The notes: generated by a model from the letters alone, not told the origin. 64,000 nt of DNA from Panagrolaimus kolymaensis (GCA_028622995.1 JAJQJQ010000008.1:6138001-6202000), one strand, 5' to 3'; counted from the first letter of the stretch, positions 9,346 to 22,644 are shown. Made by a program: numbers and translations.

Positions 9346-12300
9346 ATGGCAATGGATCAAAAACATTTAGCTGAATTTTTGTCGAAAGTGAGTACTCAAA
9401 ATATGTTTTAAGTATCAGTTTAATTGATGACTTTTTAGGTTGAACATCGTACGATCGGTGGACTCACTTCTAAGAAGTATTGGTTTGTGCTCGATTCGGA
9501 TTCACCTTATTTATATTGGTACAAGAATGAAAAAGATGTGACATGCTTGGGAAGGATATCTCTTAGTGGAGCTGCTTTTTCTTTTAATCCAAAGGAATTG
9601 AATCAATTTGAAATTTAGTAAGTTTATCTCTATCTTTTCCATTCATGTATGTAATTAACAACGGTGTTTTAGTTCTCATGGTGATGTTCATGTTCTTGAA
9701 TGCTTTGATAGCAAATCTCGATCTAAATGGCTTCAATCTCTTCAAAGTTATCGACGTAAACATTATGAAAAAGAAACTATCGACAAACATCTAAATGCTG
9801 TAAGTACAATAAATGTTTTATTAAACACGATTTTTTTAGGGAGAACATTCAAAGCCGTCTCATTCAAATTTGATGAAACTCGAAGAATTGACACCTCTGA
9901 AGGCTTCTAACGCTTCTGCTTCTAATGCAGCACTTTCATTACTAAAGAGCCATTTTCCAAGAACGTCAAACTCATTTTCTGTACGTAAATTTAACTTCGA
10001 CTTTATTCTAATAATAACCTTATTTTATATTTTTAGTCAGAAACTTACTTTGATGCTAACACCGATGGAAAGGGTGATAATCCACAAAATCAAGAAGTTC
10101 AAGCTCCAACAAATACAAATCGTGATCTCATTAAATCTGCTGAAGAATTACTTCTTAAACTTTCTGATGAAAATCAAGCAGCTCAAGCCCTCGAAGAATC
10201 TGGTAAGAAGAGACGATCAATCAAACTATTTTCTTCAAGTAAACCAACCCAATGTGAAAATTGTAAAGACGTAAGAACTTAAAACTTGTTATGACCATTT
10301 ATTAAAACCCTGTATTTCAGTTAACAAAGTTACTCGGCGAACTCAAAGATCGTTGTTGCGAACTCAGTGATGAAGTTTCAGCAAATCAAGATTTGGTTTG
10401 TGCTTTAAGAGAAGGAATTCTCACAGCTCATAGTCAACGAGATGCTTTGTATGTTAATGATTTCTATCTTTGTATGCTAACTTTACAAGTTTTAGAAAGA
10501 AGCTTCAAACTGCAACAGAACAAGAAAGATTGTATTTTGTTATTGAACGTGAAAGCTTGTTAACAACGATTCAACTAAACAACTGTGAACTAAAAAGAGA
10601 AATCCAAGCATTGGAAGAAAAGAATGAGTAAGGACAAAAAACACATCATTTTTATTGCAATCGTTTTAATCTTTTCTCTTTTAGGAAACTTGAATCCGAT
10701 GATCAATCTCGTCAACTTATATTGGAAGCTTTTGAAGAATCTATCAAGGCTAAAGATGAAATGATAATGACAATGTGGAAAGAACATCAAGAGATTTTAG
10801 CAAAGCTATCACTCAACCGCCCTGCTCAATTATGCGAAGCTATTGATATTGGTATTTTTGTTTTATATGGCTTTGTAAAAAAATTAACGTACTAATTTTA
10901 GGAATTCCCGAAGGTATCCCTCTTGATGGTGGAACACCAACAGAAGAAGCCACACAAGTTTTTCTGGATGAAGCGGCTGTGGAAGATGTTGATCAACTTC
11001 GTGATTTTCTTATGGGTTATAAGAATCAAAATAGCTTTTTGAATGACGAACTTTTACAACTTCAAAATATTGTTTGGAATTTGGAAGAACGTGAAAAGAA
11101 GCTTATTCGACAAAATTTTGAAATTGAAGCAAGCTTTTATCAGCTCAAAAGTCAATACATGATAATTCTCAACCATTTCAAAAGCGGGTTTGAGGAAGCA
11201 AAGAAAAGTTATATGGGTTTATAAAAAGCGTCTTGTAATAATCTTGTGGTGTTTTTTTTAGAATTGGGACCTGCTGTTATTGAAGAACTTATTGATGATG
11301 TTTGTCGACCATTGGAATTTGAACATCGAACTGATTCTGTTTCTCCTCGAAGATCATCATTGGGTATTATAATGAATTCAATTCCTGAAGGAGCTCAAAC
11401 TGATGCGCTTGGATTTTATCTTCACTCACCTCGTGCTTCAATTGATAATTCTTTCCCAGCAGATGAAACATTGGTATTCGATTCATCCACAAAAACTCAA
11501 GATGAAATTATGGATAAAGCTGCACAACTTAAGAATCTCTCAGATCAAATTGTAAAAAGTATCCAAATTGTACGTTACTTGCTTTTATTTTTTTTTTTGA
11601 TTTTATTTGTTATTGTTTTAGGAGCAAAGTAAACACTATCTTGATTTGCTGCAAAAATGGGATTGCTTTTTGGTTAATCATATGTCAAATCAAACTTTAC
11701 AATCAAATGCTGAACTTAGATCTTTGGTTCGTCAAGGAGTGCCTCATACATATCGATCAAGAGTTTGGAAAAGTCTTGTTCAATCCATCGTTGCCAATGC
11801 TCAAGCTGATGCTGGAAAAGGTTATTATCAAAGTTTACTTCGAAAAGCAGATAAACTTGAAAAACCTTCGATGGATTCTCCAATACGTCAAATTGATTTG
11901 GATCTTGCAAGAACTCTGCCAACAAATATTCATTTCAACACTGCTGATTCCGACAAAATGGATCAACTCAAAAGAATCTTGTATGCTTTCAGATTCCATA
12001 ATAAATCTGTTGGCTATTGTCAAGGCTTAAATCGAATTGCTGCTGTTGCTTTATTGTATCTGAAAGAAGAAGAAGCATTTTGGTTTTTGGTTGCTGTTGT
12101 GGAATTCATTCAACCTCATGATTATTATAGTTCTTCTCTCAAAGGCGCAATCATCGACCAGAAAATTTTGGTGGATCTTGTTCAAGAAAAGGTACCGAAA
12201 ATATGGCAACATCTCAAATATCTCGAAGTTGATCTTTCCATCTTTACCCTGTCATGGTTTTTTACTGTATTCGTCGATGTTCTCAATCATGATCTTTATC

Positions 12301-12563
12301 TTCATATCTTCGATGCTTTTCTTCTTGAAGGAAATAAAGTACTATTTCGTTTTTCAATTGCTTTATTGAAAATTATTGAATCAAATTTGTTAAGCTGCAC
12401 CAGCATTGGCGCTGTTCATAGCTGTTTGAGTAATTTAATGGCAATCAAATTGGAACCTAAAGATTTAACCAAAGTTGCTTATGATCTTTCTTCAATCTCT
12501 CAAAAATCACTTGATACTAAACGCCGTCAATATTCAAATCATCTAAATGTTTCCAAGAAATAA
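9346..12563 (+). CDS. tbc-2: TBC-2/TBC1D2-type Rab GTPase-activating protein
   Basis: Eleven exons: 9346-9387, 9439-9617, 9673-9799, 9840-9980, 10037-10270, 10321-10448, 10496-10627, 10685-10851, 10902-11216, 11262-11569, 11622-12563, 904 aa, close to the ~900-aa length I recall for C. elegans TBC-2. The domains are an N-terminal PH domain (about 15-115), a long coiled coil (about 250-520) and a C-terminal TBC domain (about 628-860). The dual catalytic fingers are present: IxxDxxR as IDLDLAR (682-688, Arg688) and the glutamine in GYCQG (Gln725). Family members inactivate Rab5/Rab7 on endosomes and phagosomes; that role is by homology. The donor of exon 9 is the atypical GTTTAT. An AATAAA polyadenylation signal lies about 60 bases after the stop. 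Confidence 0.93.
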
Positions 12564-13365
12564 CTATTTTTTTGTTGTATTTTTAAATCTTGTGTATTTT
12601 ATGTATGTAATTTCTTGTATCTAATAAATATTCTAATTTATGAAACTTTGTCAATCCATAACATCCTGGCTTTGGCGTAATTGTTATTTTGTTTGCATCA
12701 CCTTATAATGAATAAAACAGAGGTAATGAAATATGGTGGATATCTGAGTTTTTAGTTCGTTTCACACTTTCTTATATTGATGATTCCCATGAACTTCTAT
12801 TGATTTTCTTTGTCGTAATTCTCTTCCATATTGCATGTTTTGTTTGTATCATTGCAATTCATGATTTTTTTGGATGTCGTTATTAAATCCATAGAAATCA
12901 GCTATTAGATTTTCAACTGTTCTTCTTTTACTGCTTAAAGATAAAAAAATTATGGTGTAAAATTTGTTTCCTCCAAATACAACTTAATTTTCCCTTCCAT
13001 TCTTTAACTAACTTCATTATTGAATTAACCAACCGAATGCTTTATGGTATGATCCACCATACGATATCATCCGTGAATAAAAATCGTAAAGTTCAATATT
13101 GCAAAGAAGGTTTGACTGTGAACCGCTTGATAAAAAGTTGTTTACCATAATGGCAGTTACATATCTTGCTGGCTCCATAAGTTTACTCGTAAATCTAATT
13201 CATCTTCAAAACAACAAAATTAAAAGATACAAAGATTTTATCAAGGACATACACTATTTAAGTAACAGTAAAACATACATATCAAAAATAAAATAACAAA
13301 TACATATAACATGATACAAAGTTAAAACTATTTCATACAAGCAAAAATATTCTTTCTTTCTTTTT
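12564..13365. other. Intergenic with a possible short reading frame
   Basis: About 800 bases between tbc-2 and the MATH-BTB gene. A minus-strand ATG frame at 13178-13017 (53 residues) has protein-like composition. Further minus-strand open stretches follow at 12940-12740, interrupted by at least one stop. No family is recognised. This could be a small unannotated gene with introns, or a relic. Confidence 0.3.
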
Positions 13366-14548
13366 TCACAGTAAGTTCGTGATCATCTCATATGGTAAAC
13401 AGCACATGGTTTTCAAACAGCTTTCTTTGTTAAGAATATCATTGCATTGCTTGGTTAGTTTTGGTAAAGTATACTTCGTAGCTAAACCCATCATTTTCTT
13501 GACATTTGATCTTTTGACTCGTGCAGATAAGTATTCATCAGCTTTTTGTAAAAGATTCTTCATTTCATATTTGGTAGCAAACGACAGGTGAGTTTCATTG
13601 TAAGATTTGAGTTCGCCCATGTAACAGAAAATGACCATGTCTTCGATGATTTTGTTCGAGTGAGAAACGAAGTCAAGAGATGCACCAGGATGATCATCAA
13701 AATGTTTAGCAAAAGCAAGGGATTGTTGAATGAGTTTGGCTTTGTGCATTGGTAATTCAATCTGAAAACATAACATTTTATAATAACTTACATATGATGG
13801 ATAAATAACAATGTTTACCTTATCTGTCTTTTTGGAAAACCTTTTTTTGATGTAATAATTGATGGTAGAGTCAGTGTTATCATTTTCCAAGCTATTCTTT
13901 TCCAAATCCAAGCGAAAGAAATGATCCGAAGCAGGATAAATACCATTTGAGCGCAAGAATTTATAAGTCAACCAATTTCGATCATCCTCAGGATTCTCTT
14001 CAATCGAAGTAAATTCATAGATTATATTAATACGAACTTTATTCCATTGAAAAATCCGAGGATATCGTTCATTGAAGCTTTCAAGATACCATCCACATCC
14101 TATGCAAGGGTTGATTTTGGTGACTTGATGATATCGGTGTAACTCGATAATGTATTGCTGCCCTCCTCCAGTAACATCGGTAATAAAAATTTTGATATCA
14201 GCAACGAAGGATGGAACTTTTGAAGGTCTGAAACGTCATAGTCATGGTAAATATTAGAGAAAAAAAAACTTTACTTATCAATTGCATAAAGGATGAATGC
14301 AAACTTGGCTGGCGTTGAACTTGGAAAACCATTGGGATAAAACCCTAATATCCATGAACCATAAGAACCATATTTTTTAATAGGACCCCACATTGCTGCA
14401 TTTTCTTTACATCCGCTGATATCATCTTTATTGACAATCCATTCATACGCATAAGTCTGCTGAAAATCAAAAAAGAATTAGTTGTTTTTTCAGAATAAAT
14501 AAAAAAACTTACGATGAAAACAGGAATAGGAGAAGCTGATGAAGCCAT
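13366..14548 (-). CDS. MATH-BTB domain protein
   Basis: Exons (minus): 14548-14513, 14459-14275, 14227-13819, 13761-13366, 341 aa. The N-terminal half fits a divergent MATH/TRAF-like beta fold (YEWIVNKDD... start, then GYWILGFYPNG-like strands, then aromatic strands to about 190). The C-terminal half has a BTB-like order (SHSNKIIEDMVIFCYMGEL, then a KYEMKNLLQKADEYL helix) followed by an LATKYTLPKLTKQC BACK-like tail. MATH-BTB proteins are often substrate adaptors for CUL3 ubiquitin ligases and are greatly expanded in nematodes. The BTB core is shortened and lacks a clear D-x-x-x-x-V start, so adaptor function is uncertain. Confidence 0.75.
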
Positions 14549-15255
14549 TGTTATTTCAATAAGTAAAGGTTAAAATAAAAACTCTTGCTACTGTATTTTT
14601 TCAAGAAAACATTAACCAAAAGCTAATGAAGCAACTAGTTAGAAAGAAAGATACACAAACTTTTTTTCGGAAGAAATAAAATTTGGTGCTGGCTCAACTT
14701 TGTTTTGAGAGAGACTATAGTATTACGCCGCTGTGAGAGAAGAAGTTTATGGCGAAATTTTAAAAGTTTTCTTTGAAATCTGAATATTAATATCACACAT
14801 AAATTTTAGGTTATGTCTCTTCTAATTTTTTACTAATATTTTTTTTACCCATGGCAAATATTAAATGTATCATTATGAAATTTTTCTACATCCTTATCCA
14901 TTTTGACTTTGACTGTGACCTAACAAGTTTTTAAAAAATGCATTAAACAAAAAAAATTCATATGTTTTATTAAACCATCACCATCTTTTAAAATTTCAAT
15001 TTTTTCTTTCATTCAGACGTTTACACTTTTGTTATTTTTGCTTTCACTTTTCTTTCCTTTTTATTTTCAATGGGTCAAGTATTCTCTTTATTCATTTTTT
15101 ACATACATAGGCGCTTGAGGCTCGTAAAATATTTTTTTCATTGCAAAGCAAATCAGACTGGAACTTAACAAATATTTACCAAAGAATACATATATCCATT
15201 TTAATCCGATTTTATAAAAAAACGAAAGGCTTTTTTCTTATTTCTTTAAAGAAAA
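14549..15255. promoter_or_regulatory. Divergent intergenic region
   Basis: About 700 AT-rich bases between the minus-strand MATH-BTB gene and the plus-strand MAM gene, expected to hold both promoters. No gene, repeat or specific site is recognised. Confidence 0.35.
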
Positions 15256-17083
15256 ATGGTTTTTGTTAAAAATTTTATTTTCGGCTTTTATTTTGTTTTT
15301 GTAATTATTAAAAATTTCGATGGTAAGCCCTAAATAAATGCTATTGTAGCCGAATCTTAAATTTATTTTAGTACTCGGTTGTGCTCCACCACTTTCAATT
15401 GGAGCTAACACAGATTATTCGAGCTATGGAGGAGGTGCAGCTGCCGCCGCACCACCAAATATGATAAAACTTTTGGGTGATTTGACTCATGCAACTAGTG
15501 GACCAATTATCCTTGATGGGAAACCAACTGCATCCATTCAAGATCCAGTTGATTTGTTTTGTTATGATTTCGATGATAAATGTCGATGGAAAAATATGGA
15601 AGGATTTATGATTGATGAATTGGATTGGTTTCAAGGCAGTGGAATTTTGGATGAAGAAAAATTGAGAATTGCTACTGGCACTCAACAATTGCCAGGTTTG
15701 TTACAAACTTTGATTTTGCATTATGAGTCAAAATTATGATTAAGTTATTTACTTATAATATTTAGATGGCTCATATGGGATAGTTGCAACAGATAAAGTT
15801 CAATTGACCACGAGTAAAGCAGTCCTTGTCAGTGATATAATTGGTTGCCAATCTGGACCATCAGAAGTCAGATTTATGTATTGGACCAGCCCTGGAGTGG
15901 TCATTCATGTTTGTGCTAAAGCAACCGATCACATTTATCCTAATTACGATTACTGTGCAAGACCGGTGGAAGATCGAGATCCTGGACCTGCTTCCATTTC
16001 AATTCCTGAAATGGATGGAAAACCTTTTCAAGTGATTTAAGAAAAAGTCGAGTATATTGTAATATTCTCGAATATTTTAGATTTTTATACGAGCTGAAAA
16101 TTTTGTTCTTGAAAGTGATAAAATCCAAGGTGGTTTTGCTATTATTGATTCAATAGAATATTTTGGAGATTTATGTTCAAAGGGAAATGGATTTTTTGTA
16201 AATTTATTGAATGATTATGAAAATTTCTAACACTTTGTTTTAGAATAACGGAGCTGAGTTTGTACCATTACTTTCACCCTTTCGCGATTCATATAATCCA
16301 AATTCATCCACTCCTATTCCATTTGAAGATGATGATCAACTTTTACCTCTTGATCCTAAAACTCTTCCATCTACGCCAGCCCCTCCACTCGATTTTGTTA
16401 CTCTCATTGCACGGCAAAGACTTCGAACAACTCCCACTCCACTTCCATTTACGACAGAAAAATCTCGTTTTATTCCAGTTAATGCAGGCGCATGTTCAGC
16501 TTTAAATTGCACTTTCTCATTTGGTGAATGCCTCAATAACCTTGATTCTTCGGATTGGTTTCTTTCTAATGGACCAATAGGGAACCCAGCTACTGGAATT
16601 CGTGGTGATGGCAGTTTACTTCCATATAATCGAAATGGAAGTTTTGCATTTGTTGAAGGACCAAAAGCTTATTCAAGGTTTAAAACTTCATCATTTGAAA
16701 TAGAAAAAGAAGTTTATTTTATGTTTTCATATTATAAAGTTTCACATCCTGCTGAACTTCGAGTGATAATCAAAAAAGAGGATGAACGAGGTGAACAAGT
16801 TATTTTTGAAGCTCCTCGAACCACCATTGAATCAAGGCGATGGTTTAGAGAAATAAGAAAATTGGAAGTTGGAAGATATGATTATGTAAGAGTTTTAATA
16901 AAGGTTCAAAAATTTTAAAATGTAAGGTTTCAGTTGACTTTTGAAGTAAGAAATCTTCCTTCAAATGCTTATGTGGGAATTGATGAGCTTATAATTCTAA
17001 ATGAACATCAGCAGCCATTTTGTTCAGCTGTCTCTGAATCAAGGTTTATTGAATCATTTGTTGATCCATCAATAAGGCATTAA
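15256..17083 (+). CDS. Secreted protein with two MAM-like domains
   Basis: Exons: 15256-15322, 15372-15695, 15766-16031, 16081-16197, 16244-16885, 16934-17083, 521 aa. A signal peptide (MVFVKNFIFGFYFVFV) is followed by an Ala/Gly-rich spacer. The first MAM-like domain is marked by CYDFDDKCRWKN, a tryptophan, then VRFMYWTSPG and a C-terminal FGDLC. After a Pro/Thr-rich linker comes a second MAM-like unit (CTFSFGECLNN...DWFLSNGP) with paired cysteines. MAM domains mediate adhesion at the cell surface or in matrix. No transmembrane segment is visible, so it is probably secreted into cuticle or matrix. Confidence 0.8.
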
Positions 17084-17674
17084 GGAATCTGGTCGAGATG
17101 GTATGGATTCGGAATCAATGAGAAATTTTGGAAATATACCTTTTTGTTCTTGGAAAAAGATTCTTCATATTTTTTTATTAGCGGTTTTAATAAACTTAAA
17201 ATATTTTCAAATGTGTAAATGATTCAGATTCATTCAGTCAATAAAAAATTTGGTGAAAACCTTTAAAAAGAAATAAGCACTAATATTTTCAAAAACCATT
17301 TTCTACTTTGTACTTTTGCCCTCCATTATTTGTCAGCATTTGAAAGGTGAACCAAGCCTTTCCTTGAATGAAAATTAGATGATGATGTCCCATGCACACA
17401 CATATAATTAAACTCTAAAATAAAATTCACGTACAAAATCAAACAAAGACTCTCTAGGAATCAATCAGAAAAAAAAGCAAAGAAAAAGCTGAGATAAGAG
17501 AGATGAAATTTCCAAGAGGCGATTATCATAAAGACACAACGGACACAAAGTTTTGTTTGCACATTTTGAAGGTGAAACTCATATAAAAGCCAGCAAACAA
17601 AAATCAACTGCATTTTAAAAAAGTTTCCTTTGAAGTCTGCAACTTTTTTTGCTTGGTTTTTGGAATTTAAAAAA
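17084..17674. promoter_or_regulatory. Upstream region of the GST gene
   Basis: About 590 bases between the MAM gene and GST, in the same orientation, so it holds the MAM 3' region and the GST promoter. No specific element is recognised. An in-frame ATG at 17630 would add 15 residues to GST, but the family start MVQY at 17675 is preferred. Confidence 0.35.
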
Positions 17675-18524
17675 ATGGTTCAATACGAATTAAAATATTT
17701 TCCAATTAATGGAAGAGTTGGTGGAATTCGTTTATTATTGGATTATTTAAAGGTTCCATTCACTGATACTTTTGTTATGCCTGAAGATTGGCTTAAAGTT
17801 AAACCAAGTAAGATTTTATCTTTTCAATAGCTGAAGCTTGTAATTAAAAAATCTAGTATCAAATGATGCATCTAAGCGACGACACCATTGTTATAAATGC
17901 TTTTATTTTTAGCTACTCCATTTGGTCAAATCCCTCTTTTCATTGTCGATAATAATATTTCCATTGCACAAACAACAGCAATCTATCGTTATATTGCTGC
18001 TAAACATGGAGCCTTAGCTAATACTCTTGAAGAACAAGCCCTTTGTGATGCATTCGCTGAACACATTCAAGATTTCAGCGCTTTAGTTGGAAAATGGATT
18101 TCTGGACAAAAAATGGGTGCATCTGAAGAAAAAGTTTGTTTTATTTAATCGTAAATCCAATATCCATAATGGCGACTTTTTAGGTAAATGAAGCCCGAAT
18201 TGCTGCATTTAAGTTTGTTTTAGAATCCATTGTACCTGTTTTTACTAAACAATTAGAAAAGAATGGTAATGGCTTTGTTGTTGGTAATAAGGTGAGACGT
18301 CATTATCCACATCCTCTCCTTACCCCATGAAAATATTGTAGGTAACTTGGCTTGATTTCTTACTCGCTGATATCACCGATGGAACTTTGGGTTATATCAA
18401 GCCTGGACAAGAAGAGCTATTTAAAGCTATGAAAGCTCATCGCGATCGTATCTTTGCTCTTCCCGGTCTTACAAAACGTCTTGAACAACGTAAAGCTTTT
18501 ACTGCACAAGCTGCCACTCAATAA
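17675..18524 (+). CDS. Sigma-class glutathione S-transferase
   Basis: Exons: 17675-17807, 17913-18133, 18184-18291, 18342-18524, 214 aa, the usual length. The thioredoxin-like N-terminal domain starts [22 protein letters not shown], whose Tyr near position 8 fits the catalytic tyrosine. It continues through [13 protein letters not shown] and [14 protein letters not shown], where the glutathione-binding site lies. The alpha-helical C-terminal domain contains [17 protein letters not shown]. This is the nematode sigma group, related to prostaglandin D synthase, which conjugates glutathione to electrophiles in the cytosol. The exon 2 donor is GTTTGT. Confidence 0.92.
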
Positions 18525-18623
18525 TAAAAATAAAAAATTATGTTTTTTGTTGACAAATCAATTAATATCTTAACTTTTTTATTATTTTTTCAAAGTAAAT
18601 GTTTGAACCCGTTAAGTTTTAAC

Positions 18624-20704
18624 TCAAAAAATATAAAATCTGCGAACAGCAAAATGATTGATACTATCTCCAGGTCCATCAGGTAAATCAGAGATTGAAC
18701 ATTTAGTTACCATAATTACGGGAGTTTTTTGTTTTGGAAATGCCCAATATTGAATTCTTGCTAAAAATTTTAAACTTTTTCAAGTCTCAAATTATTGGGG
18801 TTTACCTGTTCCATAAACTAAAAATATTGATCCGCCTAAACAATTGACCAATGCGGTCAATCCAAATACAATACTCCACTCAAGTTTAGTTCCCTTAAAA
18901 TTAACTTTAATTTCTTTTCTGTAGTTTGGTTATGACAAAAAACCTGTTTGACTAAAGCCCCGACAATAACTGGAGCGAGAGAGTTTGCAATCGCAGAAAT
19001 AATAATCATAAAAGAAGCAATCATTCCCGTAAACATTGGAGCAACACAAAGACTCGCAGTAAAGCTTCCAGAAATGGTTGCGCCCGTTGCAATTCCATAT
19101 GCTGAAAGTAAAACTAAAACAAAACCATGCTTTGTACAATCAACATAAAATGCAATGCCAATAAAAATTATTGCAGCACCGAAGGAAGCTAAAACGAAAA
19201 AAAATATATAAATTTTAAACGGGTACGTTTTTAGGTTTACCAAAAGCTTGAAAAAGTCTACATGCGGCACTTGGAGTTAAAATTTCTTTATGTTTGAGAT
19301 AATCAGCAAATATTCCAAGACTTATCTTCGAAACGAGTTGAAAGATAAATGGAAGGGCAGTGAAACGCCCATTCTGTAATAAATCACTCAACGTTTCAAG
19401 AAATTACATTTTTTTACTTTTACCTTTTTTAAATTTAGAGCTAAAATATCTCGAAAATATGTAGGTAAATAAGTTTGCATTAAAGTATTACTAAAATTAA
19501 ATGCAAATTGAGCAGATAGTATTGCCAGAATAGCTTTTGATGTTAACATTTCTTTTAATGGAAGCTTCTGACCTGACTTCTATAAAAATACAAAAGTTGT
19601 TGTAATCAAAAATGCTGATAATAAACCTTTCGTTCTTTCCAAGTTTTAAAATGTTTTCCAACTTCATCATGTAAATAATTTTTTTCAGTTGAAGAAAGAA
19701 ATTTACTTTCATTTGGAGAATCGGTTGACCAAATAATCCATAAAATGGCCCAAATTATTCCAAGAATCCCTGGAAAATGTTTTCGCGTGTTTAGTATGCC
19801 CTTGAATGAAAACTACCTATTATTTTAAAGCCTTTCAAAAAGATAACCTGCAAGATAAAAAATTAATGGCCATCCATCAAAGATATCAACGGTGCATAAT
19901 TCCGACGCAATAATAACTCCAAGTGAAGTAGCTAATTGATTTCCAGAAGTAAATATAGCTGAAACCGTGCTTCTTTCAGAAGATGGGAACCATCTTGATG
20001 CCATTGCAGACATAGTTGGGTAATATGAATTCTGAAACATGAATTGGTTTCATAAAGTTAATCGAATGAGAGAAATGAAAGAACCTCGAAAAGTCCAAAG
20101 ATGACTCGAAGTGCAACGAAAGCATGAAAGTTAAAATATGCCATTGGTGGACTTAAAAATATTGTTATTGACATTCCTATTACGGAAAACAATCCAACAA
20201 TTTTTGGTCCAAAATGATCCACAAAGAAACCAGAAAACCACATAATTAGAAGATTTCCATAAAAACTTGAGGAAAAAATAATGGATTGCTTTTCAGGCAG
20301 CCAAATAAATTCTCCCTTAAAAGTTATATTAATAGTTGCTTGATACATCATTTAATCGCGAGGTACTTACATGATAGTCGGCTTTATTGATTGTTTCATT
20401 TTTTACATTTTCAAGAGGTTTACATTCCGGTTCCAAATTTTGGACCTTTCGCAATTTAACTCTTTTCGGATTTTGTGTTAACATAATCTCGTGAACAGCT
20501 GTAGCATTAACCATGCAAACCATTGCAACACCAATATGAGATCTCATGGAAATGGCACAATAACTACCATATAATAATAGCAATGCTAAAAGGTTATTTT
20601 TGCCTTCAAAAATTATTAAAGAGGGACAAACCCATAAAAATTCTACTGGATGAAAACAAATGGGATTTTATCGTATTTTGTTTTTCTTGATTTTCTGAAT
20701 CCAT
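18624..20704 (-). CDS. SLC17-type major facilitator transporter, copy A
   Basis: Ten exons (minus): 20704-20632, 20585-20371, 20315-20085, 20031-19848, 19769-19627, 19579-19424, 19373-19241, 19188-18944, 18893-18806, 18760-18624, 534 aa. The sequence has the anion:cation symporter pattern of vesicular glutamate transporters and sialin: SMRSHIGVAMVCMVNAT in helix 1, a GNLLIMWFSGFFVDHFGPK loop, a MASRWFPSSERS motif and GWPLIFYLAG. About 12 membrane segments are visible. Substrate cannot be called (phosphate, glutamate or organic anions). Two acceptors end in TTTTAAG rather than TTTCAG. It pairs with the plus-strand paralogue at 25464-27532 and has one extra intron. Confidence 0.88.
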
Positions 20705-21633
20705 TTTTAGAAAACAAAGATTTAAAATTAATGAAACAAAAATAATGAACGCTACAAAAAAAAATTGAATCCAAAAAAGTTGTCATTTTTATTTGGTGTT
20801 TTATTGATTTTTAATGTTTTGTTTTGCATAATAATTTTAAATTCGACCACTTTTTGATTTGGTTATTTTGATGTTGCTGACGTCCTAGTCTCAATCGTCA
20901 TGTTTGGGTTTCGTTTTTTTCTTCTTCAGGAATACTTCAGAGTTGTATTGCAAAATCCCAAAAATAGTCCGCATCATCAGTTGCTGCTGATATTTTTTCT
21001 TTGATATCAATTTTAAACTTTTTTTCAACGTATTTAACCTCAAAAAAGCACTTCATCGTAAATAATCTTTGTTCTACGAAGTTCATGAAAAAGACTTCGA
21101 ATGAATTAATTTCAACATGTTTTTACAAAATTTTGCAAAGATTTCTTCGACAGGTGAAAAATAATTAATTTCACATGTTGTTTTTTCTCCATGTTTTTTT
21201 TGCGCTTTTTGAAACCTTATTTTTTTAAAGTACTCTTTGATTTTTATTAAATACTACATTTTCATTTTGGAAATCATCTTTCAAAGTATTTGGTAATAAC
21301 AGTTTTGGGGAAATTATACGTGTCATCAATTTTTATTTCTCATCATTTAATTATAACTAACATAAAGCTACAATATTTTTCTTATTATTATTTTTCCATG
21401 TGATTAAAAACAATTATTATTACTAATATAATTGTCATTCGAGAAAGTAACTATAATTATTTCAAACTCAAATTAAAGCTCTTTTACGATACGATAAGAG
21501 CTTTAAAAGGTAATAAAACATATGGCCGTCATCATGAGCTTTATAAAACGAGATGTTTGAAGATTGATGACTTGAAAGAAATTTTTTCATTATTCTTGAA
21601 TAAAATTATTTCTGTAAATTGCTGTTTTAAAAA
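20705..21633. promoter_or_regulatory. Divergent intergenic region
   Basis: About 930 bases between transporter copy A (minus) and the chemoreceptor (plus), presumably with both promoters. No gene or repeat is recognised. The last 150 bases upstream of the receptor are very AT-rich. Confidence 0.35.
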
Positions 21634-22644
21634 ATGAATAAAATAACGGAAGAACCTTTGGATTTTGTGGTACGATTTTATTATTATTATTCTTACTGTA
21701 CTTTGATACTTTCATGGATTTTGGGACCAATATTATTTTATATTGTTTTAACACAATCCAAAAAATTGGGTAATTTTAAATGGTTTATTCTAAATCATTC
21801 ATTTTGGTGTTTAATGTTAGAAACTGTGTTTGCCATTGTAAAGCCATTATTTTTAACTCCTGCAGCTGGAGGATTTCAAATTGGTATGCTTCGAAATTAT
21901 GGTGGATTTAAAAGTAGCGCAATCTTAACCGCTCTTTGCGCTGCTCTTTCTTGTAATTGCGTGGTTGGTGTTTGTGCTACGGTGGGAAGTAGGTATTTAT
22001 TAATATTTCCAAGTCGTTTCAATCAATGGTTTAATCTTCGTGTGGCATTATTTCTTTCAATTTTTATTCATTTGGTTTGTTATTCCCTCATCGGATACGT
22101 GCTTTATCCAATAATGCATTTGGATCAAAATATTATTTATCAATGGGCAAAAGAATATGATACTGAATTAGAAAAATATTTCATTGAAAAAACTTTTTTC
22201 TTTTTGCCTCATTCTTATCATGATTTTGCCGATATTTTAACCCTCTTATTTTTCGTTCTTACTCATGCTTGTGGAGCCGCAGTGTTTTTCTATTTCTCAT
22301 ATCACATTGTAACTCAAAAAACTCAAATTCTTACAAATACCCTTCAAAAATTATTAGTTATAAGCTCTCTCCTTCAAATGTGCCTTACTTCGATATTTCT
22401 TTTTATCCCAATAATGTTTCTCTTTTTTGCGATTTATTTTGATATTCCAAATTCCTCAACGTTTAATACAATGCTTTTATGTCTTTTAAATTCTCATTGT
22501 TTAGTTGAATACGTTGTTACTCTTTACTTTATTTCACCATATCGCCATTTTATTCTTCGCTATTTTCAAAGTTCACGAGTTTCAAATTTTATAATTTCTG
22601 ATACTCCCACACCATTAACAAGCTCTGGGTTTTCCATTCCATAA
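21634..22644 (+). CDS. Seven-transmembrane chemoreceptor (Str/Srh superfamily)
   Basis: A single-exon frame of 336 aa with seven hydrophobic segments at about 20-42, 52-72, 92-120, 137-158, 200-225, 240-270 and 280-305. The end (LYFISPYRHFILRYF) carries the PYR signature seen after helix 7 in nematode Str/Srh chemoreceptors. Such receptors detect odorants or pheromones in sensory neurons. Being intronless is unusual next to its intron-rich neighbours and may mean retroposition or intron loss. It lies between the two SLC17 paralogues, with no functional link implied. Confidence 0.82.
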   Translation: MNKITEEPLDFVVRFYYYYSYCTLILSWILGPILFYIVLTQSKKLGNFKWFILNHSFWCLMLETVFAIVKPLFLTPAAGGFQIGMLRNYGGFKSSAILTALCAALSCNCVVGVCATVGSRYLLIFPSRFNQWFNLRVALFLSIFIHLVCYSLIGYVLYPIMHLDQNIIYQWAKEYDTELEKYFIEKTFFFLPHSYHDFADILTLLFFVLTHACGAAVFFYFSYHIVTQKTQILTNTLQKLLVISSLLQMCLTSIFLFIPIMFLFFAIYFDIPNSSTFNTMLLCLLNSHCLVEYVVTLYFISPYRHFILRYFQSSRVSNFIISDTPTPLTSSGFSIP

